Assembly (NCBI GenBank): GCA_030159075.1
Contig: BROG01000073.1
Coordinates: 1,242,501 to 1,306,500, forward strand
Direction of reading: 5' to 3'
Length of the DNA: 64,000 nt
Origin: Atrina japonica
Taxonomy: Eukaryota > Mollusca > Bivalvia > Pterioida > Pinnidae
The translations under genes were made by a program, and so were the position numbers. Positions within the stretch are counted from its first letter, which is position 1. Every line of letters starts with the position of its first letter. The notes under the pieces were generated by a model, which had not been told where the DNA came from, ran no database searches, and saw only the letters and a list, made by a program, of their open reading frames with translations. Positions 23,918-36,092 of this stretch are shown here, piece after piece.

Positions 23918-26150
23918 TCTTCAGGATGTCAACGATATAGATACGAATCTGGTTTAAAATTGGACAAACACGGACCTCTGGAAATCAAAAAGTGGGATCA
24001 GGTGTCATGGAGGAGTAAGCATCACCTGCTGACCGGTAACACACGCCGTGAGTCCACATTCAAATCCAAATGAAATATATGAGGAACGAATCAAACGTCA
24101 CAATTGGTACAGACATCTCAACAACCGCTATCAAACAGGCAACTCAACATTTCACTTATTGAAACAGAGTAATCACAAACAAGATTATATTACTGACCGT
24201 AAAATTTGCGGAACGTTGACATCAAACGCGGATTTCGATATCCCTGTGTCAATTATTCGTTACTGAGTAGTTTTCCTCTGTATATGAAATGTTCATATGT
24301 TGAACACTAACTGGCATATCGGATCATTGTGAAATATAAACGCCGTATGCAAGTGATTGTGGGCTATTACTATTTAAATTTGGAAAATATAAATAAGCCG
24401 AAATCGTCGCGTTTGTCCTATAGCTTAGTTGTTAATTTCCCGTCTGTGTCTATAGTAATTAAAATGTCTAAGTATGAATCATGTGTGCTTGATTCTGTTG
24501 CATCTTTAATTTCTAGTTCGTTGGGATACATCGCATTGACATATGTATGAAAATTGTCATTAATAATTGACAAAACGTCGTCGATATATCTAAATGTCAA
24601 ATTAAAGAACACCGCTAGATTTTTCTTCTTTTGATTCAGCAGTTTCCGAATGAAGTTGTTTCGTATGAATAAAGAAACAGGTCAATCTATAAAGAAGCAC
24701 AATTAGTTCCCAATGGAATACCGATCGTTTGTTGAAAGACCACGTTTCCGAACATTACAAATATATTGTCTATTAGAAATTTCACAATCTGAGTGCTACA
24801 TCAACACTTTATCTATTTTACTCACCAGACTTCTTACACATATTAAAAAAGGTTTTCAGAAGTATTGTACAATGGCCTACTCAATCAGATGTGGATCCTA
24901 AAGAATTCAAAAGAATTGTTGGAACATTTAAAGTCTCCAAATTTCAAACATATTACAAACATCAAGTCTTTTGATTTTTCTACCCTTTACAGAACAATTC
25001 CTCATCAAAAACAGATTACCATCATCTATCCAAAACTCCTTTGTATACAAAATTGGAAATCTCACATATTAATATTTAGTGTTAGGTCATGAAGAACCTT
25101 ATTCTGTGAAGGAGCTCTCTTATTCCAATGACAAGTACACTGAAAAGGGTATCATCATGATAGTGGGGTTTCTAGTAGACGATATCTTCGTGTTTTTTTG
25201 CGGGGAAAGTTTTCCAACAAATTGTCGCCATTCCAATGGGATGGGTACCAATTATGCACCACCCCTGGCTGACATTTTTTTGTATTCATATGAAGTGGAA
25301 TTTATACAGCCTCTGCTCTTCAAAGGACACAAACAGTTAGCATCTCGGTTAAATTTTACTTACAGGTATATCGACCACGTCCTGTCCATAAATAAATCAG
25401 AATTTCAGATTTACCTTTGCCAGATGTATCCTGTTGAGCCTTGAGATTAGTTAGAAAACAGAGAGCAACACATTTGCTTCTTAGCTAGATTTACTCCCGT
25501 CAATTGGAAAGGACGGTTAACTTCACACCTTCACTTCTTATGAATGTTTTATTCTGAGACGTAAATGACTCGCCAATAAACTACTTACACAAGGTTACGT
25601 TGTTGAACGTGTTGCATGCCAGCAGGAGACGCTGACTCCCTTCGGACACCTGGCCCTATCCCCTTTGGTATTCGCAATTGTTCTTCATGTTGAGACCATT
25701 TACACATCTGTTTGTCGTGTTCACACATGCGTACTCCTTCATTTGACTTATATCAACTTCAGTGTATTTATGTGTAGAATATGGTGTTGGACAAAATAAG
25801 TATCATGGTAACCAATCACTAGATATCTAAATATTCGGGTCCCACCTTTAATGAAAAAACAGCTGTCTATGATGCTAAAAAGTGTCTCTTTTAATTTATC
25901 ATGTGGAATTGTTGTGTAAAGAGATGAGAAGTCGTATGTTTTGATACTGTGAATTTGAAAAAAAATTGTGTACCTTCAAATTTTTTAAACGTTGTTTAGG
26001 ACGTTTAAGTATCTGATTTACATCGTTCCTATATACATATAAGAAAACTTGTTCAAACTTTAAGTTTCCGGAACTGGCATTTGTGTATGGTAATTTTCTG
26101 TTCTCTTTTTCTGGAAAATTTACAGTATTATATTTTAACACAGAGTTATG
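23918..26150 (-). mobile_element. PLE copy B, split by a nested PLE
   Basis: A minus-strand copy collinear with copy A. The 3' unit is at 23918-24240, the RT thumb/palm at 24240-24780 (YIDDVLSIINDN at 24612-24418), and the RT N-terminal half at 25745-26141. Between the two halves, where copy A is continuous, about 960 bp of plus-strand PLE sequence are inserted. The host copy also has its own frameshifts. Confidence 0.8.
24784..25744 (+). mobile_element. PLE copy C nested inside copy B
   Basis: Plus-strand RT pieces of a different PLE subfamily: MWILKNSKELLEHLKSPNF and SFDFSTLYRTIPHQK (24865-25092), then MGTNYAPPLADIFLYSYEVE and YIDHVLSINKSEF (25079-25444). The YIDD box reads YIDH here, losing a catalytic Asp. 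The tail (25621-25716) carries the repeat also found at 728-822. Limits come from where copy B departs from and rejoins copy A. Confidence 0.75.
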
Positions 26151-26734
26151 TCAACTTGTCGCATGCATGCAATATATGTGTGTTCAAATCTGGATATACA
26201 GGATAACTTTTCATTGTATATACATTAAAATCTATTTCACTCACGAGTGACAGTAACACTTCTAGGGTACAGCGACATTGTTTTAACATTTTAGAGATGA
26301 TAACAAAATCGAACTTCGCTGATGAAGTATGAAAGGCCGTATCTTAAACAAATACCGTATAAGCAGAAATTTTAGCGAGGAGTAAATTTTGGCATTATTA
26401 GCGAGGTTGTTGAGACCGCTAAAATTGAAAATAACTAACAATACATTCCTCCTCATAGATTAGAGTTATCTTGTTTTAATCAAAGTATTTCTAAAATTAC
26501 TTCTGGCTCAAATTATAAAACGCTAAATTTGCTTCTATATAAAATTTTCACTAATAAGGAATATACAATTCCTTATACACCTTACTCTTGTTCTTCAAAG
26601 CACCACCGTTAGTCAGTATCTAATGTTGGTTTGCTTAAATGGCATTATACGCTACAATCTACAGAGATTTTTTATTGTTGGAGGTTGCATTTCATAGGTA
26701 AAGTGGAAAATCCGATAACAACCATTTGGTAAAG
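26151..26734. other. No gene seen
   Basis: Contains GCAGAAATTTTAGCGAGGAG and CCGCTAAAATTG (26359-26430), half-palindromic sequence that looks like a decayed inverted-repeat element. No gene. Confidence 0.4.
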
Positions 26735-26822
26735 ATTAACCGGCTTGCCGCACGTAAAGTGCCAAACAATGTCGTCTTACATCCCCATGAGACTCGAACC
26801 AACGATGACACCTGTATTTTTA
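26735..26822 (-). mobile_element. Possible SINE fragment with box B
   Basis: On the minus strand GGTTCGAGTCTCATGGGG fits a tRNA box B and is followed by GTTTGGCACTTTACGTGCGG. No box A is visible, so it is not a tRNA gene; a truncated tRNA-derived SINE is likely. Confidence 0.4.
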
Positions 26823-27318
26823 AAAGTTGCAATCAATTATGTTTTCCAGTAAATAGAAGCATTTTATAATCAATTGAATTTGATGAAATTCTTTGATTGG
26901 GCACACACAAAGCGCGATATCGTAACATCTTCCTCAGGTTATTCCTGTATCAAATATTCAAAATGGCAAAATTATGTGTCATCATTTGCGTAATGTCATC
27001 TAAGTGACTCAACAAAAAGGTAGAAATATGTATATTTTGGGGCTACTTTGATCTAAGCGACCCTACAAACAAACTTAATTTATACAAAACTCCTATAAAT
27101 TAGAGATCGTGTGCAGTTAGTGCACAATCATGGCTGATCATCAAGTTCATTTACATTTTATCGACATACAGGTTCTTACAATTGTATGATAATGATGATG
27201 ATAATGACAACGTTTTACTGGGCAAACAACGTTTGAATCGATGATATAAACAATATAATTTGCATACAAAATAAGATAATGATATTAATTGGGGAAATTG
27301 CGATTATTACGAGAATCT

Positions 27319-27470
27319 GTATGTATGTATGTATGTATGTATGTATGTATGTATGTATGTACTAGGTAAGTAGTTCAAGTAGGTAGGTAGGTAGGTATGT
27401 ACTAGGTAAGTAGTTCAAGTAGGTAGGTAGGTAGGTATGTACTAGGTAAGTAGGTAGGTGTGTACAAATA
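27319..27470. repeat. (GTAT)n plus ~40-bp GTAG-rich repeats
   Basis: GTAT tetranucleotides to 27360, then two and a half copies of GTACTAGGTAAGTAGTTCAA followed by GTAGGTAGGTAGGTAG. Confidence 0.93.
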
Positions 27471-27689
27471 AAAATGATAAATATCTGGATAAATATATCT
27501 GCAAATTATCAAAGAAAGGAAGTGGTTTGATGTATGTTTGGTATTTAATGCACTTAATAACATTTTCCAGATGTAAGATAATAAGTTACAATATTGACAC
27601 GAGGAAAGAGTAGCTATCCTGATGCAGCGTTTGTTTTTAAAGTTAATTCCATGTTGCAACTTCTTATAGCTTTGTGCAGCAACTAATCT

Positions 27690-28290
27690 TAGTAGCATCT
27701 GATCACACTTTTAGTGGCATCTAATCACATTCTCAGTAGCTGCTGATTATTTTCAGTGGCATCTCAAATCTCACTCACAGTAGCTTCTGATCGCTTTCAG
27801 TGACATCTAATCACATATCAATAGCATCTTATATCTTTAATTGACATCTAATCACACTCGAAATAACATTTTAATAACAGTTTCAATAACATGTGGTTAC
27901 TTTCAGAGGCTTCTAATAACATTGTCAATAACATGTGGTTACTTTCATTGGCTTCTTAACACATTCTCAGTAGCACATGATTACTTTAAGTGGCGTCTAA
28001 TAACATTTTTAATAAATCACATATTATTACTTTTAGGGGATTCTTAACACATTATCAATAGCATGTCATTACTTTCAGCGCAGTCTAGTCACATTTTCGA
28101 TAAATAACATTACTTTCAGTAGCCATAAGTTACTTTCTCAATGACATCAACCTGTCAATAACATTCGTTCATTGGTACACTCGCATCAGCTTCTGGTTAT
28201 ATTTGTGATTTCATACTTCAAATGTGATTTATCTTTCCTGAAGGTTAATACTTTAATATCTGTGATTTCTGTTTTCATACTCATTGCCAT
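27690..28290. repeat. Diverged edge of the satellite block
   Basis: Degenerate units built on GTGGCATCTAATCACATT, CAGTAGC and TAACATGTGGTTACTTTCA. They are related to the 70-bp satellite core (GTGGCATCTGATCAC) but too diverged for a fixed period, as expected at the edge of a tandem array. Confidence 0.75.
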
Positions 28291-31200
28291 CTAATCACAC
28301 TTTTAGTGGTTTATGATCACATGCATGTTACCTCTTATCATTACCTCATTGACAGTGGCATTTGAACACCTTTATAGGGTTTGTGATAACACGCATGTTA
28401 TCTCGTATCATTATCTCATTGTCTGTGGCATCTGATCACCCTAATAAAGTTTGTGATCACACGCATGTTACCTCTTATCATTATCTCATTGTCAATAGTA
28501 TCTGATCAAGCTTTTAGTGGTTTGTGATCACACGCATCATCCCTCCTGTCATCACCTCATTGTCTGATCACTCTTATAGGGTTTGTGATCACACGGTTTG
28601 TGATCACACGCATGTTACCTCGTATCATTATATCATTGTCTGTGGCATCTGATCACTCTTACACGCATGTTATCTCGTATCATTATCTCATTGTCTGTGG
28701 TATCTGATCACTCTTATAGGGTTTGTGATCACAGGCATGTTGCCTCTTATCATTATCTCATTGTCTGTGGCATCTGATCACTCTCATAGGGTTTGTGATC
28801 ACGTGCACGTTACCTCGTATCATTATCTCATTGTCTGTGGCATCTGATCACTCTCATAGGGTTTGTGATCACACGCATGTTGCCTCGTACCATTATCTTA
28901 TTGTCTGTGGCATCTGATCACTCTTACAGAGTTTGTGATCACACGCATGTTACCTCCTACCATTATCACATTGTTTGTGGCATCTGATCACTCTTATAGG
29001 GTTTTGTGGTCACACGCATGTTGCATCGTATCATTATGTCATTGTCTGCGGCATCTGATCACTCTTATAGCGTTTGTGATCACCCGCATGTTGCCTCGTA
29101 TCATTATCTCATTGTCTGTGGCATCTGATCACTCTTATAGGGATTGTGATCACACGCACGTTGCTTCGTATCATTATCTCATTGTCTGTGGCATCTGATC
29201 ACTCTTATAGGGTTTGTGATCACACGCATGTTGCGTATTATTATTATCTCATTGTCTGTGGCATCTGATCACTCTCATAGGGTTTGTGATCACGTGCACG
29301 TTACCTCGTATCATTATCTCATTGTCTGTGTCATCTGATCACTCTTATAGGGTTTTGTGATCACACGCATGTTACTTCTTATTATTATCTCTTTGTCTGT
29401 GGCATTTGATCACTGTTATAGGGTTTGTGATCACACGCATGTTGCATCGTGTTGATATATCATTGTCTGTGGCATCTGATCACTCTTATAGGGTTTGTGA
29501 TCACCCGCATGTTGCCTCGTATCATTATCTCATTGTCTGTTGCATCTGATCACTCTTATAGGGTTTGTGATCACGCGCATGTTGCCTCGTATCATTATCT
29601 CATTGTCTGTGGCATCTGATCACCCTCAAAGGGGTTGTTATCACGCGCATGTTACCTCTTATCATTATCTCATTGTCTGTGGCATCTGATCACTCTTATA
29701 GGGTTTGTGATAACACGCATATTATCTCGTATCATCATCTCATTGTTTGTGGCATCTGATCACCCTCATAGGGTTTGTGATCACACGCATGTTACCTCAC
29801 ATCATTATCTCATTGTCAATAGTATCTGATCAGGCTTTTTGTGGTTTGTGATCACACGCATCATGCCTCCTGTCATCACCTCATTGTCAGTCGCATCTGA
29901 TCACTCTTATAGGTTTTGAGATAACACGCATATTATCTTGTATCATCATCTCATTGTCTGTGGCATCTGATCACCCTCATAGGGTTTGTGATCACACGCA
30001 TGTTACCTCACATCATTATCTCATTGTCTCACATCATTATCTTCATTGTCATTGTGTGTCATCTGATCACTCTTATAGGGTTTGTTGTGATCACACGATC
30101 ACTCTTATAGGGTTTGTGTTACTTCATTATTATTATCTCATTGTCTGTTGCATTTGATCACTCTGATAGTATTTGTGATCACGCGCATGTTACTTTGCAT
30201 CATCATCTCATTGTCTCTGGCATCTGATCACTCTTATGGGGTTTGTGATCACACGCATCATGCCTCCTGTCATCACCTTATTGTCAGTCGCATCTGATCA
30301 CTCTTTTAGGTTTTGAGATAACACGCATATTATCTTGTATCATCATCTCATTGTCTGTGGCATCTTATCACCCTCACTCTTATAGGGTTTTGTGATCACA
30401 TGTTACATGTTACCATTGTCTGTTGCACATCATTATCTCATTGTGATCTGTGTCATGTTCTGATCACTCTTATAGGGTTTGTGATCATCACGTGCATGTT
30501 ACACGCATCATGTATCACCTTATTATCTCATTTTCTTTGGCATCTGAGATAACACTCTTGTATAGGATTTTGTGATCACACGGATATTACTTTTTATTAT
30601 TATCTCATTGTCTGTGGCATCTGATCACTCTTATAGGATTTGTGATCACCGGCATGTTACCTCTTATCATTATCTCATTGTCTGTGGCATCTGATCAGTC
30701 TTATAGGGTTTGTGATCACCCGTATGTTGCCTCGTATCATTATCTCATTGCATCTGATCAGTGTGGCATGATCTGATCACCATTATAGGGTTTGTTATCA
30801 CGTGCATGTTACCTCTTATCATTATCTCATTGTCTGTGGCATCTGATCACTCTTATAGGGTTTTGTGATCACACGGATGATACTTCTTATTATTATCTCA
30901 TTGTCTCTGGCATCTGATCACTCTTATAGGGTTTGTGATCACACGCATGTTACCTCGTATCACTATCTCATTGTCTCTGGCATCTGATCACTCTTTTAGG
31001 GTTTGTGATAACACGCATATTATCTCGAATCACCATCTCAATGCCTGTGGTATCTGATCACCCTCATAGGGTTTGTGATCACACGCATGTTACCTCGTAT
31101 CATTATCTCATTGTTAACAGTATCTTATCAGGCTTTTTGTGGTTTTGTGATCACACGCATCATGCCTCCTGTCATCACCTCATTGTCAGTGGCATCTGAT

Positions 31201-32330
31201 CACTCTTATAGGGTTTGTGATAACACGCATATTATCTTGTATCATCATCTCATTGTCTGTGGGATCTTATCACCCTCATAGGGTTTGTGATCACACGCAT
31301 ATTACCTCACATCATTATCTCATTGTCTGTGTCATCTGATCACTCTTATAGGGTTTGTGATCACGTGCATGTTACCTCGTATCATTATCCCATTTTCTGT
31401 TGCTTCTGATCACTCTTATAGGGTTTTGTGATCACACGGATGTTACTTCTTATTATTATCTCATTGTCTGTGGCATCTGATCACTCTTATAGGGTTTGTG
31501 ATCACACGTATATCACCTCGTATCATTATCTCATTGTCTGTGACATCTAAATCCCTCTTATAGGGTTTGTGAACACGTGCATGTTACCTCGGATCACACG
31601 CATGTTGCTTTGTATTATTATCTCATTGTTTGTGGCATCTGATCACCCTTATAGGGTTTGTGATCACACGCATGTTGCCTCGTATCATTCTCTCATTGTC
31701 TGTGGCATCTGATCACTCTTGTAGGGTTTGTGATAACACGCATGTTGTCTCGTATCATTATCTCATTGTCTGTGGCATCTGACTGATCACTCTTATAGGG
31801 TTTGTGATCACGCGCGCGTTACCTGTCATCATGATCTCATTGTCTCTGGCATCTGGTCACTCTTATAGGGTTTGTGATCACACGAATGTTGCGTCTTATC
31901 ATTATCTCATTGTCAATAGTATCTGATCACGCTTTTAGTGGTTTGTGATCACAGGCATGTTGCCTCCTATCACTACCTCATTTTCAGTGTCATCCTATCA
32001 CACGCATCAAGCCTCCTATCATTACCTTATTGCCAGTGGCATCTGGCATGTTGCCTCCAATCATTAGCTTATTGTCAGTGGCATTTTATAACATTTTTAT
32101 TATTTGTGATCACATGCATGTTGCCTCCTATCATTACCTCATTATTAGCGACATCTGATAACATTATCTTTGTGACCACATGCATGTTTTCCCTTATCAT
32201 TACCTCATTGTCTGTGACATCTGATCACTCTTAATAGGGTTTGTGAACACGTGCATGTTGCCTCGTATCATTATCGCATTGTCTGTGGCATCTAATCACC
32301 CTTATAGGGTTTGTGATCACACGCATGTTG
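28290..32330. repeat. 70-bp satellite array
   Basis: About 4 kb of head-to-tail 70-bp units: CATTGTCTGTGGCATCTGAT, then CACTCTTATAGGGTTTGTGA, then TCACACGCATGTTGCCTCGT, then ATCATTATCT. Each unit holds two TGATCA sites, one within the 10-bp palindrome TGTGATCACA. Variant copies, short deletions and spliced units are frequent near 30.0-30.8 kb. No gene within; ORFs reflect the repeat. Confidence 0.95.
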
Positions 32331-33440
32331 CCTCCTATGATTACCACTTAGTCAGTGACATATGATTACATTATCTTTGTGACCACATGCATGTTTTCCC
32401 TTATCATTACCTCATTGTCTGTGACATCTGATTACCCTTATAGCTTCTGTGATCACACGCATATTCCCTCCTATAACTACCACATATTCAGTGATATTTC
32501 ATAACATTTTTATGTTTGTGATCACACGCATATTGCCTCCTATTATTACCAAATAGTCAGAGGCATCTGATAACATTTTTATATTTGTAACCACACGCAT
32601 ATTGCCTCCTATTATTACCACATAGTCAGAGGCATCTGATAACATTTTTATATTTGTGACCACACGCATATTGCCTCCTATTAATACCACATAGTCAGTG
32701 ATATTCCATAACATTTTAATGTTTGTGATGACACGCATTTTGCCTCCTATCATTACCACATAGTCAGAGGCATCTGATAATATTTTATGTTTGTAATCAC
32801 ACGCATAGTGCCTCCTATTATTATCACATAGACAATGATATTCGATAAGATTTTTATGTTTGTGATGACACGCATTTTGCCTCCTATCATTACCACATAG
32901 TCAGAGGCATCTGCTAACATTTTTATATTTGTGGCCACACGCATATTGCCTCCTATTAATACCACATAGTCAGTGATATTCCATAACATTTTTATGTTTG
33001 TGATGACACGCATCTTGCCTCCTTTCATTACCACATAATCAGAGGCATCTGATAACATTTTTTATGTTTGTTATCACACGAATATTGCCTCCTATTATTA
33101 CCACATAGTCAGAGACATCTGATAACATTTTTATATTTGTGACCACACGCATGTTGCCTCCTATCATATCTTTGTCAGTGGCATTTGATCACACTTTTAG
33201 TGGTTTGTGATCGCATGCATGTTGCCTCCTATTATTACCTTTAATCAGTGGCATTTGATCACACTTTTAGTGGTTTGTGATCGCATGCATGTTGCCTCCT
33301 ATTATTACCTGATAATTAGTGGCATCTGATAACATTTTTATGTTTGTGATCAAATGCATGTTGCCTCCTATCAGAACCTCATTTTCAGTGAAATCTGATC
33401 ACACTTTTAATTGTTTGTGATTGCATGTTGCCCGCTGTCA
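32331..33440. repeat. Satellite subfamily with TAACATTTTTATATTTG
   Basis: Units of ~69 bp keep the ACACGCATRTTGCCTCCTAT core but replace the CTCTTATAGGG segment with ACATTTTTATATTTGTGACC and carry TACCACATAGTCAGAGGCAT. This is a diverged block distinct from its neighbours on both sides. Confidence 0.9.
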
Positions 33441-34270
33441 GTGGCATCTGGTAACATTTTATATGCTTGTGATCACACGCATGTTACCTCCTGTCATTAT
33501 AGGGTTTGTGATCACAAGCATGTTGCCTCATTTTATATGCTTGTGATCACACGCATGTTACCTCCTGTCATTATAGGGTTTGTGATCACAAGCATGTTGC
33601 CTCCTGTCATTATAGGGTTTGTGATCACACGGATGTTACCTCCTGTCATTATAGGGTTTGTGATCACAAGCATTTTGCCTCCTGTTATTATAGGGTTTGT
33701 GATCACACGCATGTTACCTCCTGTCATTATAGGGTTTGTGATCACAAGCATGTTGCCTCCTGTTATTATAGGGTTTGTGATCACACGCATGTTGCCTCCT
33801 GTCATTATAGGGTTTGTGATCATAAGCATGTTGCCTCCTGACATTATAGGGTTTGTGATCACACGCATGTTGCCTCCTGTCATTATAGGGTTTGTTATCA
33901 CATGCATGTTGCCTCCTGTCATTATAGGGTTTGTTATCACACGCATTTTGCCTCCTGTCATTATAGGGTTTGTTATCACATGCATGTTACCTCCTGTCAT
34001 TATAGGGTTTGTGATCACAAGCATGTTGCCTCCTGACATTATAGGGTTTGTGATCACACGCATGTTGCCTCCTGTCATTATAGGGTTTGTGATCACAAGC
34101 ATGTTGCCTCCTGTTATTATAGGGTTTGTGATCACACGCATGTTGCCTCCTGTCATTATAGGGTTTGTTATCACAAGCATTTTGCCTCCTGCCATTATAG
34201 AGTTTGTGATCACACGCATGTTGCCTCCTGTCATTATAGGGTTTGTGATCACACGCATGTTGCCTCATAT
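33441..34270. repeat. 39-bp satellite derivative, dimeric
   Basis: About twenty units of GCATGTTGCCTCCTGTCATT plus ATAGGGTTTGTGATCACAC/A. The unit equals the 70-bp unit minus the 31 bp between ATTATCT and TATAGGG. Units alternate CACACGCATG and CACAAGCATG, giving a 78-bp higher-order dimer. The 13-codon period leaves frames open on both strands (MLPPVIIGFVITR/S repeats, 307 codons on +, 241 on -); I do not call them genes. Confidence 0.95.
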
Positions 34271-34593
34271 CATTACTTCATTATCAGTGTCAACTAACCA
34301 CGCTTTGAGTCGCATCTTATTAATGATTGATTAGAGAGCAAAGAACGATAAAATTAGGAAAGCTCCCATACAATAACATATTGGTGGATATCTTCCAGAT
34401 AGTATTCAGATTTTACATTTCTTTTGCCACTTGTAAGCAAATGCATATGTCTGTTATATGATTTATGATTACTTTGATGATTGTAACATTTTCATGCATG
34501 GTTGATTATATCTTTTTCATATTAAAACAATTTTCACTAAATAGGGTCGAGGATAATTATGTAATTACAGGCAAATACTAACAACTGAGTCGG
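34271..34593. other. Upstream region of the CAP gene
   Basis: Unique AT-rich DNA between the satellite and the TATA box. No other element recognised. Confidence 0.45.
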
Positions 34594-34600
34594 TATATAA
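34594..34600 (+). promoter_or_regulatory. Probable TATA box of the CAP-ShKT gene
   Basis: TATATAA in the context CGGTATATAAGACAGCG. A start site near 34624 would fall in a short GC-richer stretch with a tandem 24-bp duplication (TCTCCGCACTGGACAAGCA at 34614 and 34638), ending in a 5' splice site at 34671 (GTATGT) or a GC-type one at 34667 (GCAAGT). The matching acceptor would be TTTTAG at 36085-36090, just before the CAP start codon. Confidence 0.45.
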
Positions 34601-34929
34601 GACAGCGGTATGGTCTCCGCACTGGACAAGCACTGGATCTCCGCACTGGACAAGCAATCGGAAAAGGCAAGTATGTACAAAGTAGTATATGATCTATATA
34701 TACCTATATTTTCTCTTCAAATAATTTAGTATTCTATTTCAGAAGAATCTTTTATTTAGATATTTGTCATGTAATTTTCTAAGACTAAATGTTTTTGTTT
34801 GCTTGATTTATTTCTTTGTTTCTTTTCCGTTTTGTGTGCTTTATTTACCATGTTCGTAACATCTCTGCGCGCATGTAAGTTTCTTTTTATTTTATTTCTC
34901 ACTATGTTTTCATTCCATAGCTTTAGTAG

Positions 34930-35720
34930 TACTATATCATTTTGGGTTTTTCTTGTTATATTTGTGGACTAGTTCATATTTACAACAGATAATGTTGTCC
35001 TTTTTTATGCTTTGTGGAGTATTTCATAGTTATAACAGTTCATTTTGTCTATTCAATGCTTTGTAGACAATTAAAATATTTATTTCAAATCATTTTTGTT
35101 TTTTTTTCATTCTTCGTAGAAAAGTTCATATTTATAACATAAAATTGTTTTTCTTTTTCATAATTTGTAGGTTAGTTCATGTCTATAACATATCATTTAG
35201 GGTTTTTTCATTTTTATAGACTTGTTTATACTTATAACAGATCATATTAGAATTTTGTGCTTAGTGGACTAGTTCATATTCATAACAGTTCATTTCTTTT
35301 ATTGCTTTATAGACTAGTTAATACTTTATTACAAATATTTCTCTCTTCATGCTTTCTATACTAGATCACATTTATAACATTTGAATTTTTAGGCTTTGTA
35401 GACTTGTTCATATTTATTTACAGATAATTCAGGATTTTTACATTAATTCATATTTAGAACGGCTAATTTGGGTTTTTTAGGCTTAGCAGTCGAGTTCATA
35501 TTTATAACAGATAATTCGGGGTTTTTATGCTGTGTAGACTAGTTTATATCTATAACAAATCAGTTTGGGTTTTTTCGTGTATTTTAGATTAGTTCATATT
35601 TATAACATTTGAGGTTTGTAGGCTTTGTAAATTTGTTCATATTTATAACAGATAATTTGGGGTTTTTATACTTTGTAGACTAGTTCATACTCATAACAAA
35701 CACATTGGTTTTGTATGGTT
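34930..35720. repeat. ~48-bp degenerate tandem array
   Basis: About fifteen imperfect copies of GACTAGTTCATATTTATAAC, AGATAATTTGGGGTTTTTAT, GCTTTGTA. They lie in the putative first intron (5' UTR) of the CAP gene. Confidence 0.85.
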
Positions 35721-35784
35721 CGTATGTTAGTATTCCCCTGCTTTGTTGAAAAATTCATAATCATATCATATTGTTTTCTAGCTA

Positions 35785-35886
<102 letters not shown>

Positions 35887-36092
35887 ACTATTTTCGTATT
35901 TACATTCATGCTGTATTTTGTATTTTTATGGAAAAAAATCTCTACACTTTGGAGTATTTTTAAAAATTAAAATGAATATTCACTTTTTGCTATTGGCATC
36001 TTTTTTCATATTTAATGGATTTCATAATTAAATATTATAAGAATAAAAGGTCGTGACAGTTTCGTAGTCATAATTAAATGATACATTTTAGA

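Noticed and set aside
25079..25444. Intact reverse transcriptase gene
   Set aside because: The fragment lacks N- and C-terminal parts, has YIDH in place of YIDD, and is nested in another relic.
26735..26822. Minus-strand tRNA gene
   Set aside because: Box B only, with no box A or acceptor stem.
28290..34270. CRISPR-like array
   Set aside because: The units are contiguous tandem repeats without unique spacers of fixed length, and the genome is eukaryotic. It is a satellite.
28290..34270. TGTGATCACA as CRP-type operator sites
   Set aside because: The resemblance to the bacterial CRP half-sites is accidental; this is eukaryotic DNA and the motif is simply part of the repeat unit.
33411..34334. 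A 307-aa hydrophobic repeat protein
   Set aside because: The frame is open because the unit is 39 bp; both strands are equally open, and there is no splice or promoter support.
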